From positions 18,862 to 82,861 of the forward strand of contig JAHFWL010000291.1 of the NCBI GenBank assembly GCA_021292165.1: a stretch of DNA of 64,000 nt. The letters run 5' to 3'. The translations under genes were made by a program, and so were the position numbers. Every line of letters begins with the position of its first letter. Position 1 is the first letter of the stretch. The notes under the pieces were generated by a model, which was not told the DNA's origin, ran no database searches, and saw only the letters and a program-made list of their open reading frames with translations. The stretch comes from Shinisaurus crocodilurus (lineage: Eukaryota > Chordata > Lepidosauria > Squamata > Shinisauridae). Shown piece after piece: positions 20,341-31,132 of the stretch.

Positions 20341-21998
20341 CAGGGGTCCTCAAACTACGGAACGCGGGATACTTCCGGCCCGCCGTGTCTTTCCATCCGG
20401 CCCAGCGGACGATCTAGAGTAGAGGCCCCTTCCTGCGGGGGAAGGGGAGGAGGGGCGGCTGAGCCAGCAGCGGGGCGAGGGCCACCCACCCGCCTGGAGC
20501 CCTGCGTCTCCTGCAGGGGAAGGGGAGAGGGGAGGCTTAATCCGTGGCAGCGGGGCGCGTGCTTGGGGACATCATTACGAGGCCACGTGCTCCCCAATCC
20601 AATCGCCGCACGCTCGCCCTTCACGGCAGTTTCCCACTCACTCGCGGTTGCTCTCCAGTGCCCCAAGTTGTGGTAGTGGAGGCAGTGGCTCAAATTTGGG
20701 GAAGTCTCAGTAGCAGCCAGTCTAGAGAGGTACGTGAGCCAGAGTTTTCGGCTGCAATCCTGCTGGGGAAGTCCTCCCAGCATCTCCCAGCAAACCACAG
20801 GGGGAAAAGTCCTACAGCTCCCAGCATCTCCCAGCCAGCTGTAGTCCAACACATTAGGTGGGCACCAGGTTGGGGAAGGTGGCCTTAAAGACTAGCCTAC
20901 ATTTAGCCAATTTAAATTCTGAACGTAATGGTTTTAAACTGCTACCCTCCCCCCCCCCAATGTCTGTATAACTTCTCTTCAAAATGTAACCCGGGCCTGT
21001 AGCCAGCTGTTAAGTTCAGGGGGGGCAAAAATGGGGGGGGAGTAGTTCTTATGGTTCGTAGGCCTTCGAAAGACAAAATTGTAAACTATTCTTTACTTAT
21101 TTGTTTGTAAAAGAAATTTAGGGGTGCCCAGAAAATTTAGGTGGAAGTCCCCTCTTAGCCAGTCCGTGGCTACAGGCCTACCAAGCGCTGCTGTTTTTGG
21201 GGGGCCACCTGCTCATTCTGCTGATTGGGGCCCTGGTCTTCTGTCCCCAAGTCCTGGCCTGACGGCACCTCTGCTAGCAGATTTCACCTCCGGTGAACTT
21301 GAAGTCGTCGATTAATCAGACAGAGGTGTTGTGAGGTCATCTGGAACTATTTAATTCAGAGTGATGTCTTATTATAAAATCGATTTAAAAATGCAAAAAT
21401 ATATTAAACCTGCAGAAGGCCCTGAGGCTTATGGTTGCATTCATATGCATTGCCCCCATTGAGCTTCTGAGTAAGCATACTTATGAGTAAACCTGCATAA
21501 AAGTCTGGCTACAGGGCTATAATGCTATGCAACCTTACCTTGGAGCAAGCCTCATTGAACTTAATTGGGCTATTTACTTCCAAGCAAATATGTTTAGGAT
21601 TGCTGAGCCTGATTGAAACACAAACCACTTACAATAATTCCCATTTAAATCAGTAAGGCTTACTTCTGAGTAAAAATTCTTAGGCTCAGGCTACAAAACA
21701 TCTAGAAGACAATCTGGTGCCATTGAGGTGACTGAAATGACAATCATTTGAGTTGTACTCTCTATTTATTTATTTGTTTGTTTGTTATGTTTATATCGAT
21801 TTTAGACAGCAAATTAATTTATAATTAATCTACTATTAATTTATAATAACTTTGCATTTAATCAGTTTAAAAAAAGGACCCGGGTCCTATTTTTTTACTT
21901 GATCCATTCGTTCATATTTTTTTCAAACTATAATCCGCCCCCCAACAGTCTGATGGACAATGAACTGGCCCCCTGTTTAAAAAGTTTGAGGACCCCTG
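20341..21998. mobile_element. Non-autonomous hAT element, 1.66 kb, with 8-bp TSD (copy A)
   Basis: Termini CAGGGGTCCTCAAACT and AGTTTGAGGACCCCTG are inverted repeats. GTCTAGAC flanks both sides (20,333-20,340 and 21,999-22,006), fitting the hAT target consensus nTCTAGAn. The left third is GC-rich, the right third AT-rich. No transposase frame. The copy at 53,443-55,359 (opposite orientation) is a relative that keeps a transposase C-terminal remnant. Counterpart starts at 62,816. Confidence 0.85.
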
Positions 21999-22006
21999 GT
22001 CTAGAC

Positions 22007-22821
22007 AGTGTCTAGAGGCCATAGGATTATACCCTTACTTATTATTTATTACATTGCTATAGAACCCAATAGCCGAAGCTCTCAGGGCATTTCACAACAA
22101 CATTTACATTTTCCAAATTTTATGATACAGTTTGCAAATTTTAAAATGTGTACCAAAATGCTCGTAATTGGGGATAATGTGCGCAAAAATGTCTGTAACA
22201 GGGAAATGTGTACACAAAAGTGCAACCAAATCCATATTATAGTAATGAAAATTGCTTGCAAAAGATGCATTGTTTTAGAGCAGTGCAAAGAAAAATCCAT
22301 ATTTTTTCATCAATCCACATGGAAAGATGTATGACCTATTGTGCGGGTTTAACAAAATTCACAACCTGCTGCAGATACTGGACAGAACAAACTTAATGTT
22401 GGTGAAATGAGCAGAATTTACCTTGGCAGAAGTGTGTCCATCCCAACATGAGAGCCGTCCCCCCCTTTCTTTTGGTTTATGGGGGAGAAAATCGAGGGTA
22501 GCAGCCACTTTTCAGTTGCCATTTTCGCCCTTTGAGCTTTAAGTTGAAGGCCAAGAGATCCCTCTTGAAGCTTTCCCAGCATTCAACTTTAACACATAAG
22601 GGACACATATGTTTGTTGTTGTGGTGGTGGTTGTTTTCCAGGTAAGAGAAAAACTGGTCCCCCACCTGTAGTCTGTGTGCTTGCTTCTTAATTATCCCAC
22701 AAGGGAGGGGAATCCCATTTGCAATACTCAGGACCATTCAGCATGAGGCACTAGCATTGTTAATGCACCACCTTTGGAAGTTGGAAAAGATAGTGGCAAA
22801 TATTTCCAGTACTTACACTGA
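22007..22821. other. Stretch without a recognisable gene
   Basis: Between copy A and the first defensin exon. AT-rich, short frames. GTAAGT at 22,814-22,809 (minus) just past the stop of the neighbouring defensin exon could be a splice donor. Confidence 0.4.
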
Positions 22822-22969
22822 TCAGTTGTCTTTTACACAGCATGCACCATATTCGCTGCACATTCCATGTTTTATCGTACCAGAAGGACATCCGTAAGAA
22901 GGAAAAGGAGCATATGGCTCTGCACAAACACCTCCAGCTGATTGACATCTATCGTTATTATATATTAAA
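22822..22969 (-). pseudogene. Beta-defensin mature-peptide exon with long C2-C3 loop
   Basis: The minus strand carries a strong acceptor (CT repeat tract ending CTCTTCAG, AG at 22,971-22,970), then a frame with DRCQSAGGVC, AEPYAPFPSYG, CPSGTIKHGMC, SEYGACC, VKDN and a stop at 22,824-22,822. Cysteine spacing is C-x6-C-x11-C-x9-C-x5-CC. The GG before C2 and CPxGT...GxC are typical of reptile/avian beta-defensins, secreted antimicrobial peptides, but C2-C3 is normally 3-6 residues. Joining this exon to a phase-1 signal exon, as in the other genes here, would give a stop at once (TTTAA); only a phase-2 join keeps the cysteine frame. No matching signal exon was found nearby. Either a decayed gene, a gene with a different first exon, or one using another acceptor. 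Confidence 0.65.
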
Positions 22970-23369
22970 CTGAAGAGAGGGAGAGAGAGAGATGCCATTG
23001 CTGCATGATCATGCAATTTAGTATAAATGTAGAGGACATCCAAATATTGGGGATGTCCAATCACTACACAAAGACTAACAACTTATTCACATGTATAGTC
23101 ATCCTATATGCTATGAAAGAAAGGAAAAGAAAGAAAAGCTGGTTTACTGATGGTCAAAACAGAATAATAAAAGAATTGAGATTTTATTATTTCCCTTGGA
23201 CTTGCTAACTTTGCTAACTATGCAGCAATCTTCCGTGGAGTACTACTGCCTCTGCATTACAACAGGGGTGGGCAGCTTAAGGGGCTCTGGAGTGTACCAC
23301 CTAGGAGCTGCACCCCATGTTTCCCATTTTTGCCTTGTCTACATCCATTTTAATCTGTCTTCAGGGATG
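22970..23369. other. Flank of the defensin exon, no gene seen
   Basis: An in-frame ATG at 22,998-22,996 (minus) precedes the exon and would read MASLSLPLFSLIYNND into the cysteine frame through the CT tract. No convincing upstream exon. Confidence 0.35.
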
Positions 23370-23740
23370 GTTTTGGGACAGTGACTGCTCTGTTCACCTT
23401 GGCGGATGACCTATGGTGGGAACTGGAAAGTGGGAATGCATTTCTTTTGGATCTGTTGGATCTCTCATGGCACCCTTCTGGGTCATCTGCCTGAGATTGG
23501 ACTAGGAGGTACTGCCATATGGTGCTTAGAGTCCTTTTCATAGGGGTGATTTCAGGAGACAGTGCTGGGGATTCCTCTTTGATGTTGTGGTACATTGGCC
23601 TGCAGTATCCCTCATGGTTCCTTCTTATCCCTCCTGGTATTTAACAGTTACGTAAAACCACAGCGAGAGATGGTCTGGGGATTAGGGGTTCAGTGCCACC
23701 AGTATGCAGATAACACCTGACTCTCCCTTCCATCTTAATC
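23370..23740 (+). mobile_element. L2 reverse-transcriptase remnant
   Basis: The translation in changing frames follows the L2 order: FGTVTALFTLADDLWWELES with NAFLLDLLDL, then EIGLGGTAIWCLESF, and VWGLGVQCHQYADNT, the last corresponding to the RT motif C region (HQYADDTQL in intact copies). Several frameshifts. Confidence 0.65.
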
Positions 23741-24019
23741 CAAGAAAGCTGTTCTAGAAAGCTGTTGGTATCAGATGTTGATAATGAACTGGATGAGGTG
23801 AAAAAATTGAATCCTGATTAGCAGAAAGGCAGAACAGGGAATAGGGACTCAGCCTATGCTGGATGCAGTTACACTCCCTCTGAAGCCTTAAGCTTGCAGT
23901 ATGGGTGTAGAGGTGTTGGAGAAATCTGGAAAGGATATGAATGAGTTTAAAGGTAGGTAACTTTTGCAAAATTGGTAGGATGTGCATGTGTGGATGGGCA
24001 AGCAATATGTCCCCCCCTC
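23741..24019. other. Stretch without a recognisable gene
   Basis: Only short frames; no domain recognised. Confidence 0.4.
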
Positions 24020-25030
24020 CTCTTTGTATGTTTAATGTGATTGCATGGAATGTCAAGGGATCACAGAATTGAAATATGCAGAATAGAGTTCTCTCTAACC
24101 TAAAATTGCACAATGCCGATGTGGCGCTTTTTTTTTAAAAAAAAATAAGAAATCTATTTGATGGCTGTGGATGTTCATTTGTTGAGAAAAGATTGGGCCG
24201 GGGAGGTCCAGGCAACAGAAGCTTTGAAATGGTTTAAAGGAGTTGCTATTTTAATTCATAAACGACTCTTCTTTTCAGTTCTATCAGTGATTATTGATCC
24301 TGATGGTATTATTATTATTATTATTCTGGTTGGGAAATATATTGATAAGGTAATTGCCATGATTAATGCGTATGGGCATAATAATGACTCTCATTGGTTG
24401 ATACCACATGATTATTTGATTCTGGGTGGGGACTTAAATGAGATTTTAGATTCTTTGCTGGATAGGAGTACACCTGCTCCCAAGATGCAAACTGTGGTAA
24501 GATTTACACTTCAGGCCTATACTTGATTTGATTGATGCTTGGAGAATTTGCCTCCTGGTGAGAGAGACTAGACCACTATTTCACCTGTCCATCATAACTG
24601 CTTTCGATTAGATCATCTTTTGGTTTCCACATCCATGCTATGTCAAATAAATGGTTATAAGATTGATATGCTAATAAGCTCAGACGATGCCACAATCTGC
24701 TTGGAGTTGCAATTTTCAGATATGTCAAGCCCCCACCCCCCCATCTCTGGTGCTTTAATGTTTTGTTTTGTTTTTTCTTTTCTTAATGATGGGGTGTTAA
24801 AATCACAAATTTCTGCTGAGTTACTTGAGTATTCAAAAATTAGTGAGGGTACTCTAGATTCTTCCACCATTGAGTGGGAGGCCAGTAAAGCTTTTATATG
24901 AGGCCACATTATTGCCTATGCCTACTGTAATATTATTAATTTTTTTTAATGCAACTAATATGTTTCTTTGGATGCTGAAAAGGCCTTTCACAACATTCAT
25001 TGGAAATTTATTTTTCCAATGGGTAATTTA
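24020..25030 (+). mobile_element. L1-type LINE fragment
   Basis: The plus-strand translation retains L1 endonuclease blocks: NVIAWNVKGSQN near 24,037, FKGVAILIHKRLFF near 24,230, INAYGHNNDSHW and HDYLILGGDLNEILDSLLDR (24,400-24,465). Near 24,970 LDAEKAFHNIHWKF matches the L1 RT motif A (LDAEKAFD..EW). Most of the RT is deleted. The defensin poly(A) signal on the other strand lies about 60 bp beyond its end. Confidence 0.7.
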
Positions 25031-25088
25031 AAAATGAGATTTAAAAATGGGTAAGAAAATGTTTTTGTGGTGGACTTGGACAGATAAG

Positions 25089-25094
25089 TTTATT
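25089..25094 (-). terminator. Poly(A) signal AATAAA of the minus-strand defensin gene
   Basis: AATAAA on the minus strand 113 bases past the TAG stop at 25,207, giving a 3' UTR of usual length for this family. Confidence 0.6.
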
Positions 25095-25206
25095 TTTACC
25101 GTCAATCAACTAGTAGGTGGTGATGATGAGTTTTTGTCATTATCAGCAGAGCATGCCAAATATGATTCTTAGAAAGCTGTATTTCCGTGTGTATGGAGAA
25201 TTTTGC

Positions 25207-25354
25207 CTACCTTTTACAGCAAATTTCAGCCGAGCCACATCGCGAAACTGCCCTATAAAAGGGAGGACAAGTGTATCCCGGTAGACAAACAGCATCATAA
25301 GTAGTACATACTGCAACATCTAGTGTATACTCAGTTGACCAATCACAGAGTCCT

Positions 25355-25395
<41 letters not shown>

Positions 25396-26842
25396 GACTC
25401 AATGTTTAAGGTTCAGAAAGAATAAAATGGGAGCTGGGATGTCTGCATTCATTCTTTTCTCGCAGTTGATCCCTGAGCACCAAGGCCCATGGAGAATGCA
25501 CTGGCTTTGCTGGTTGGTCAAATTGAATCTTGCAGAGGTCCCAACGTGAATACACTGTGTTGGAAAGCTGCACCAATCCCTTTGTCCCCCAAGCACACAT
25601 AGGCACCCTGCAGGCCACAGGTGGGTTACGCACCTTTTAATTTTTTTTTAAAAATGAATGTAAACAAATGCTTAATTTACACACATCTATCTGAATGTGT
25701 ATGCACATGACATAAGGATGTATGAGAATGTTGTTTCACTCAAATTCATTCCAATTCATTCTTGCTCCACTCAATTTTGTTTTGTGTGTCTCTCAGACTG
25801 ATCTCTCCTGCCCTGGGCAGGGATTATGAAAGTGGAATGTGGGGCAAAGTGTGTGTTCTGTCAGGCTTTGTCTCCACACCCCCATTAATAAAAAAATAAA
25901 ATGGACTGTTCTGCATGCAGGAAGTCAGTCGGGGTGCGGCTGAGCCCCGGGGGCAGAGGATGAAGTTCCCAATGCTGGGTCAGGAAATTGTTGGTAGGAG
26001 GCAGGGGGGAAGAAGTCCTTTCCTGGGACCTCATCAGCCTCTTGTTCTGAGAGTTGGCCTTACAGCCACCTGACTAGTGGTTATTGATAGCCTTATCCTC
26101 CTGGAATTTGTCCAACTTCATTCTCCATCCATCAGCAGGAAATCTAATCCCTTGCTAGTATTATGAGAGTGAGGGAGAAGGGCCTTGGGCTACTGTTTTC
26201 ACCCCATGCATCATTTCATATGTCTCTTCACTGCTCCTGGTCTCTAAATTGCAGAGCCCTGTGTAGTGTGAAGTTCTTGCTGGTGGGAGTGGTCCAGGTC
26301 ACTGATTAATTTGGCTTCCCCCTTTCTGTTGCTACACCATTTTTTCAACTGTATACTGTCGCTTGTAGGGTTGGAGATGGACATAGTCACAGCATTACAA
26401 GTAGGCGTAGAATTATTGATTTAAAGGGGGATGATTAAGGCAGCTTTAATTTGGTCACCTGGCTGATGCTGGTCCGTACCATGGAATTTATTTTCTCACT
26501 GATGTTACCCTGGAGTAAATAAATAAACACATAAACATCCCTACTCTGAACTCACTCTACAGCTGAAAAGCTGCTGAGTTGCACAGGATGTCCTAAATTT
26601 TCACCCCTCCCCCAAAAGTCAGGGGTAAAAATTCCACACTTGTCATGCCCCCAATTCAATATTTTATTTGTATTCATGTGTTAATTACATATTTAACCAC
26701 CCAATAACCATTCTTCATCTCCTTCAATGGGTCAACCCAGTTCATCGAAGCTAGTAACAACCCTCCTTTATATGCATATCTTACCTGGGGGGCTCAGATG
26801 TATCCACGAAACAACAGAGAAGAAAAGCCAAAAGACCTTCAT
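25207..26842 (-). CDS. Beta-defensin gene with seven cysteines, two coding exons
   Basis: Exon 1 (26842-26785) encodes a signal peptide, MKVFWLFFSVVSWIHLSPP plus one base of a Gly codon, ending at donor GTAAGA (phase 1). Exon 2 (25352-25207) starts after a long pyrimidine tract and TTCTTCAG, again phase 1, and encodes LCDWSTEYTLDVAV, then C-x6-C-x5-C-x9-C-x5-CC (loops TTYDAV, LPGYT, PPFYRAVSR, GSAEI) and KR, with TAG as stop. Total 204 bases including stop, 67 residues. The six-cysteine core is a clean beta-defensin pattern: a secreted peptide with three disulfides, usually membrane-active against microbes. An extra cysteine two residues into exon 2 makes seven. Few basic residues in the core, so it may not be a classical cationic peptide. 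Upstream TATAAATA and downstream AATAAA complete the unit. GTAGGC right after AAAAG could alternatively act as donor to a third exon. Exon homology to the gene at 41,738 is clear (AATTCCCAG.AAAATAACC before the ATG; TTGCTGTAAAAGGT at the exon 2 end). Confidence 0.78.
25355..25395. repeat. (AAAG)n microsatellite, serves as pyrimidine tract
   Basis: About ten AAAG units on the plus strand. On the minus strand they are CTTT repeats ending directly in the TTCTTCAG acceptor of the defensin exon 2. Confidence 0.85.
25396..26784. other. Intron of the minus-strand defensin gene
   Basis: About 1.43 kb between donor and acceptor (26,784-25,353, including the AAAG tract). It holds a cysteine-containing frame at 25,596-25,399 (minus) without defensin spacing, and no other recognisable element. 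Confidence 0.6.
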
Positions 26843-26914
26843 GGTTATTTTGCTGGGAATTCAACCAGTGTGGAAAGTTGGATATTCAGGATGGTTTTCA
26901 ATCCCATGGTCTAA

Positions 26915-26922
26915 TATTTATA
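26915..26922 (-). promoter_or_regulatory. TATA box of the minus-strand defensin gene
   Basis: TATAAATA on the minus strand, 72 bases upstream of the ATG at 26,842, which leaves a 5' UTR of roughly 40-45 bases if transcription starts about 30 bases downstream. Confidence 0.55.
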
Positions 26923-26999
26923 CCACTCTTCAAAAGTATTATACATGCACCGCTAGTTATTTGCTGAACTGATGAAGCGAGAACCAGAAAAATTTTTTA

Positions 27000-27715
27000 G
27001 GAGCCTATGTGATGCACGCAAATGCCCGTACGCACAGACAGATGGACACACAGGATTTGGGATGCCCCACACATAACAGTCATTCTCTGACTGAAAGTGT
27101 AATGTTTAGGCTGGGTGCTGGCAGCAGAAAACTTTTCTGACAGAAATATCTGATCTTAAAGAAAATTCAGGTTAATCCTGAGAGTCTACAGATGATGAAG
27201 AGTGACCGTGCCAAGTTTGGGGTAGATCCGTCAAAATGTGATGGAGCGTATGTGACGACGCCCCACACACAACAGTCATTCAGTCATTTTAAAAGTTTCC
27301 CTCCCTTTTCACCCCCTCAGAGAACATTCCAAGTGGCCTAGGGGAGATTTGTATACCCACCCCTGTTGGCCCCTGCAGGAATTCATACAAACATTCTAAC
27401 TGTCCTGTGGGCTATTTGCATAACTGCTCCTGTTGGCTCCTGCAGCAATTATGAGCTGAGGCTGACTTGCATAACTGCTCCCCTGTTGCTTTTCCCATAG
27501 GAGATATGAGAGTGGGGCAATTTTGCCCCCCTTTTTTCACCCCCTTAGCGACAGAATTTCCAAAAATCCTTCCTTAGTGGGTGTCTACGTGATAAAAGCA
27601 ATGTTCCTTCAAAATTTCACGTTCCTAGATTAAACGGTTTGAGCTGGGCGTTGATGAGTCAGTCTATCAGTCAGTCAATCAGTCAGTCAGGACTTCTTTT
27701 ATATATATAGATAGA
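27000..27715 (+). repeat. Dispersed DNA repeat with AGTC-repeat 3' end
   Basis: Blocks such as CATTCCAAGTGGCCTAGG, GAATTCATACAAACATTCTA, GGGCTATTTGCATAACTGCT and GAGATATGAGAGTGGGGCAA recur in reverse complement at 48,165-48,545. The end reads GAGCTGGGCGTTGATGAGTC, then (AGTC/AATC) repeats and CTTCTTTTATATATATAGAT. Probably a non-coding DNA transposon; class not determined. Confidence 0.65.
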
Positions 27716-27838
27716 ACAGATGCAGATTCCTTAATATAGTCTCTTATTGTCAAAATACAAGCACTAATGGCAAGGCAGACATTCACACTCACACTCATAC
27801 CCTATACGTCTAAGAGAGAAGACCTTAACCTTTATAGC

Positions 27839-30036
27839 CTAAGAAACATCAGGATTGGTTTGATGAAAATGACAATGAGATTAAATATATAATTGACCAA
27901 AAAAGGAAAGCCTTCCAAATATGGCAAAATGATATTAACTGCGCTGCCAAGAAAAAAACCTACGCTAGCGCAAAGGCTGAGGTCCAAAGAAGAACAAGAG
28001 AACTTAAGAACGCTTGGTGGAAAAAGAAAGCTGAAGAAATTCAACAACTTGCAGAATCTCATGATGCACGGGGCTTTTTTAAGGCCACAAGGGCCATTTA
28101 TGGACCAAAAACCTATGGTACAAACCCTTTACAATCAAAAGATGGCACCAAACTCTTAAAAGACAAAGAGTCTATTGCACTGCGTTGGAAAGAGCATTAT
28201 TATGACCTTTTAAATCGTAAGTCTAAGGTGGATAATGAGATTTTTTCGCAAATCCCGCAAAAACAAATTAAAGAGGAACTTGCAATACTCCCCACTTTGG
28301 ATGAAGTAAAAAAAGCCATTAATCAAATGAAGAACAACAAAGCTAGTGGACCAGATGGGATTCCTGCTGAAATCTTTAAAGAAGGGGCCCCCGAACTTGT
28401 ACAACATCTTCATAAACTCATCGAAAAAATCTGGATAAGAGAAGAGATCCCAGAAGACTTCAGGGATGCCATAATTATCACCCTCTTTAAGAAGGGTGAT
28501 AGAACAGACTGTGGAAACTATCGGGGCATTTCTCTCTTGGCAACCGCAGGTAAAATATTTGCTAGGATTCTCGCAAACCGTCTTCTATCTATTTCAGAAG
28601 AGATCCTCCCTGAAACTCAATATGGTTTCCGCCCCTCTAGAGGGACAGTAGACATGATTTTTACTGCACGTCAGCTCCAAGAAAAATGCCGGGAGCAAAA
28701 TCAACCCCTTTATATGGCATTTATCGATCTGGCTAAGGCCTTTGATACTGTAGACTGTACAGCTCTCTGGACTATCCTTATGAAAATTGGATGCCCCAAT
28801 AAATTTGTGAATATCTTGCGACTTCTCCATGACAACATGACGGCAACGGTTTTGGACAACAACGGCTCTCATGGTGCTCCATTTAAAGTGGGATCAGGTG
28901 TTAAACAGGGATGTGTTATCGCCCCAACATTATTTGCCATTTTCATCGCCATGGTTTTACATCTTGTCAAGGGGAAACTTCCCACCGGTGTGGGAATTAT
29001 ATATCGAACAGATGGAAAGCTTTTTAATCTCAGCAGGCTGAAAGCAAAAAGTAAGGTAATTACAACCTCCGTTGTGGAACTTCAGTATGCTGATGATAAT
29101 GTGGTCTCCGCACATTCAGAGGATGATCTCCAAACTATCCTAAATGCTTTTGCAGAAGCATACGAAAAACTTGGTCTCTCACTTAACATCAAAAAAACCA
29201 AAGTGCTTCATCAGCAAGTGCAAGCCAATCCTTTGGTGATGCCATCTATCCAGCTTGGCGGGACAATACTGGAAAATGTCGATCATTTTCTCTATCTTGG
29301 CAGCTATCTTTCTGTTACAGCTAACATCGACAGTGAAATCCAGCATCGTCTGAGCTCCGCAAGTGCCGCATTTTCTCGAATGAAACATAGAGTGTTCGAG
29401 GATCAGGATATTTGTAAGAAGACCAAAACACTGGTTTATGAAGCCATTGTATTACCAACTTTATTGTATGCCTGCGAAACATGGACTATCTATAAACGTC
29501 ACTTCCACCTCCTTGAAAGGTTTCATCAACGTTGCCTCCGGACAATCCTGCAAATTACTTGGGAAGATAGGCGAACAAATGTCAGTGTACTGGAAGAAGC
29601 AAAGACTACTAGCATTGAAAAAATGATCCTTCAACGCCAACTTCAGTGGACCGGTCATGTTGTTCGAATGCCTGACTGCCGTCTCCCAAAGCAGTTACTT
29701 TACTCCCAACTCAAGGATGGAAAGCGGAATATCGGTGGTCAATATAAGAGGTTTAAAGATGTTCATAAGGCTAATCTTAAAAAATGCAATATAAACATCG
29801 AGAACTGGGAAGCTCTGGCCCATGAACGATCTAAATGGAGGTTGGCCTTTCACAAAGGTTCCATGGACTTTGAAGAAGCCCGAGTGCAAGGTGAAAGGGA
29901 GAAACGTGCTAAGCGAAAAGCACGTCAAATGAATCCTTTACAGGACCATCTTCTATCTGGTAACCTGTGTCCTCACTGTGGGAAGCTGTGTGGATCTAGA
30001 ATTGGCCTCCACAGTCACTTACGGACCCATCGCTAG
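27839..30036 (+). CDS. LINE ORF2 C-terminal two-thirds: reverse transcriptase with C2H2-like finger
   Basis: An uninterrupted frame of about 730 codons, without an initiator near its truncated start (first GTG at 28,228). Order of blocks: KKHQDWFDENDNEI and FKATRAIYGPK (linker), KASGPDGIPAEIF, DCGNYRGISLLATAGKIFAR, ETQYGFRPSRGTVDMIF, MAFIDLAKAFDTVD (motif A), GVKQGCVIAPTLFAIF (motif B), ELQYADDNVVSAHS (motif C, YADD), NIKKTKVL (motif D), LPTLLYACETWTIY (thumb) and a final zinc finger CPHCGKLCGSRIGLHSHLRTH. Such RTs prime cDNA synthesis at a nicked target. The open frame suggests a fairly recent insertion. LINE clade not assigned with certainty; clearly neither CR1 nor L1. Confidence 0.85.
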
Positions 30037-30125
30037 AGTCTACACAATCTTCTTTAGAATTTCCTCCTTTTATCCCGGAAGACAATCTTACTCGGTCACG
30101 AGTGATCGCCTGATGATGATGGTAT
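27839..30125 (+). mobile_element. 5'-truncated LINE with RT and C-terminal zinc finger
   Basis: The open frame runs from 27,839 (after TAG at 27,836-27,838) to the stop at 30,036, then a short 3' UTR ending in TGA repeats. No endonuclease part is present, so the copy is 5'-truncated, as usual for LINE insertion. It lies between the two signal exons of the minus-strand defensin region and lengthens their spacing compared with the right-hand side. Confidence 0.85.
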
Positions 30126-30699
30126 ACCAATAGGATTCGAGACTAGAGCTCCGTGCTACAAAGAAAGAAAGGTCAAAGACCCCCAAGGTGAATACCTGTC
30201 CCTCTCAGTTGTCCTGTGCAGTTGACTCTGACAGCAACTATTGTGTAGGCAAAGGTGAGCTTGAGCTATTCCCCCTCCCTGCTTGTCCGATGGAGAGGGG
30301 ATGGGTCTCCTCTAGTGAGCAAGTAACTCCTGACGTGTCCTACACGAATCCCCCTCATGTTCTATTGTGCTTTCCTCTGGACATTCCTTCCAGACATATG
30401 TATATCAACCACATTTCTTGTAATATTTGCTCTGTCCACCTCCTGCTTTTCCTTAATCCCTAAGTTCATCATCTCCCTGAATACTGACATAGCCCGCAAC
30501 CTGATTCCCTGCTGGGCATGTATTAACCCCTCTAGGCCAGGGCTCTCCAACCTTGGGCCCCCAGATGTTGCTGGCCTACAGCTCCGAGCATCCCCAGGCA
30601 GCATGGCTAATAAATACTGGGGGGAAACATGCAATCTTGCTGTGGGTGTTGGTGCACATACAGCTGCATCAAGGATTATTTGGTGCAAATAATAATAAC

Positions 30700-30700
<1 letters not shown>
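30126..30700. other. Stretch without a recognisable gene
   Basis: Around 30,535-30,620 it carries a squamate MITE-like end (CTCTCCAACCTTGGGCCCCC, AGATGTTGCTGGCCTACAGC). A cysteine-rich frame near 30,190-30,300 (plus) has no defensin spacing. Confidence 0.4.

Positions 30701-30757
<57 letters not shown>
30701..30757. repeat. (ATT)n microsatellite
   Basis: About 19 ATT units. It sits about 35 bp outside the outer end of the left palindrome arm. Confidence 0.95.
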
Positions 30758-30758
<1 letters not shown>

Positions 30759-31073
30759 CACAAAAATGCAGAACTGTAATCTCGGTTCTCTATGCCTAGT
30801 TTGATCAGCTGCTGCAAAGTTCTCCAGGTTTACTCAGAAATTGGTCCTCCTGTGTGGAATCAGCCTGAGCTCCAGGTGAGTGTGCAAAGGACTGCAACGT
30901 GAAATCTCATTCTGAAGCAGCAATGACACCCGTCACTCTGTTTCAGCTGGATTCACGTCCAGTGTTCCATGCTTGCCCAGAATTCACAGATGGAAATAGG
31001 GCCACGTGTATCACGGAACTGCTCCTCGCTTTACGCATTGCAGGAGGCTCTTCATTGCCTGCTGTCTATTGTA

Positions 31074-31132
31074 TTAATTTAGCCTGCAATAAGTTGTCCT
31101 GCACAGGCTTCTGTTTCGATGCAGGCTATGGG
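31074..31132 (-). pseudogene. Decayed mature-peptide-like exon, left arm
   Basis: After GGATCTTTAG (minus) the frame reads AHSLHRNRSLCRTTYCRLN then TAA. It matches the right-arm copy at 41,252-41,373, where the defensin-like spacing can be followed further. Truncated by the stop. Confidence 0.35.

Larger units (their letters stand above)
15585..21998 (+). repeat. Segmental duplication, copy A (direct repeat of 57,992-64,000)
   Basis: From TTTGTTAAAATTGG at 15,585 the sequence matches 57,992 onward almost base for base, offset 42,407 at the left and 42,453-42,484 further right because of small indels. Matching continues at least to 21,547, where copy B reaches the window end; the right limit of the duplication is unknown. 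Shared contents in order: CR1 endonuclease fragment, a hAT MITE, an L2 remnant, a mariner-like MITE and a hAT element. The left boundary falls inside the CR1, which is truncated here but continuous in copy B. Confidence 0.9.

Noticed and set aside
25399..25633. Cysteine-containing minus-strand frames in the defensin intron
   Set aside because: Cysteine spacing does not fit any defensin pattern and no splice sites frame it.
30188..30300. Cysteine-rich plus-strand frame (MNTCPSQLSC...)
   Set aside because: No CC pair or defensin spacing, no signal exon on this strand.
30701..30757. Poly-Asn / poly-Tyr frames over ATT repeats (also 49,959-50,021)
   Set aside because: Pure microsatellite translations.
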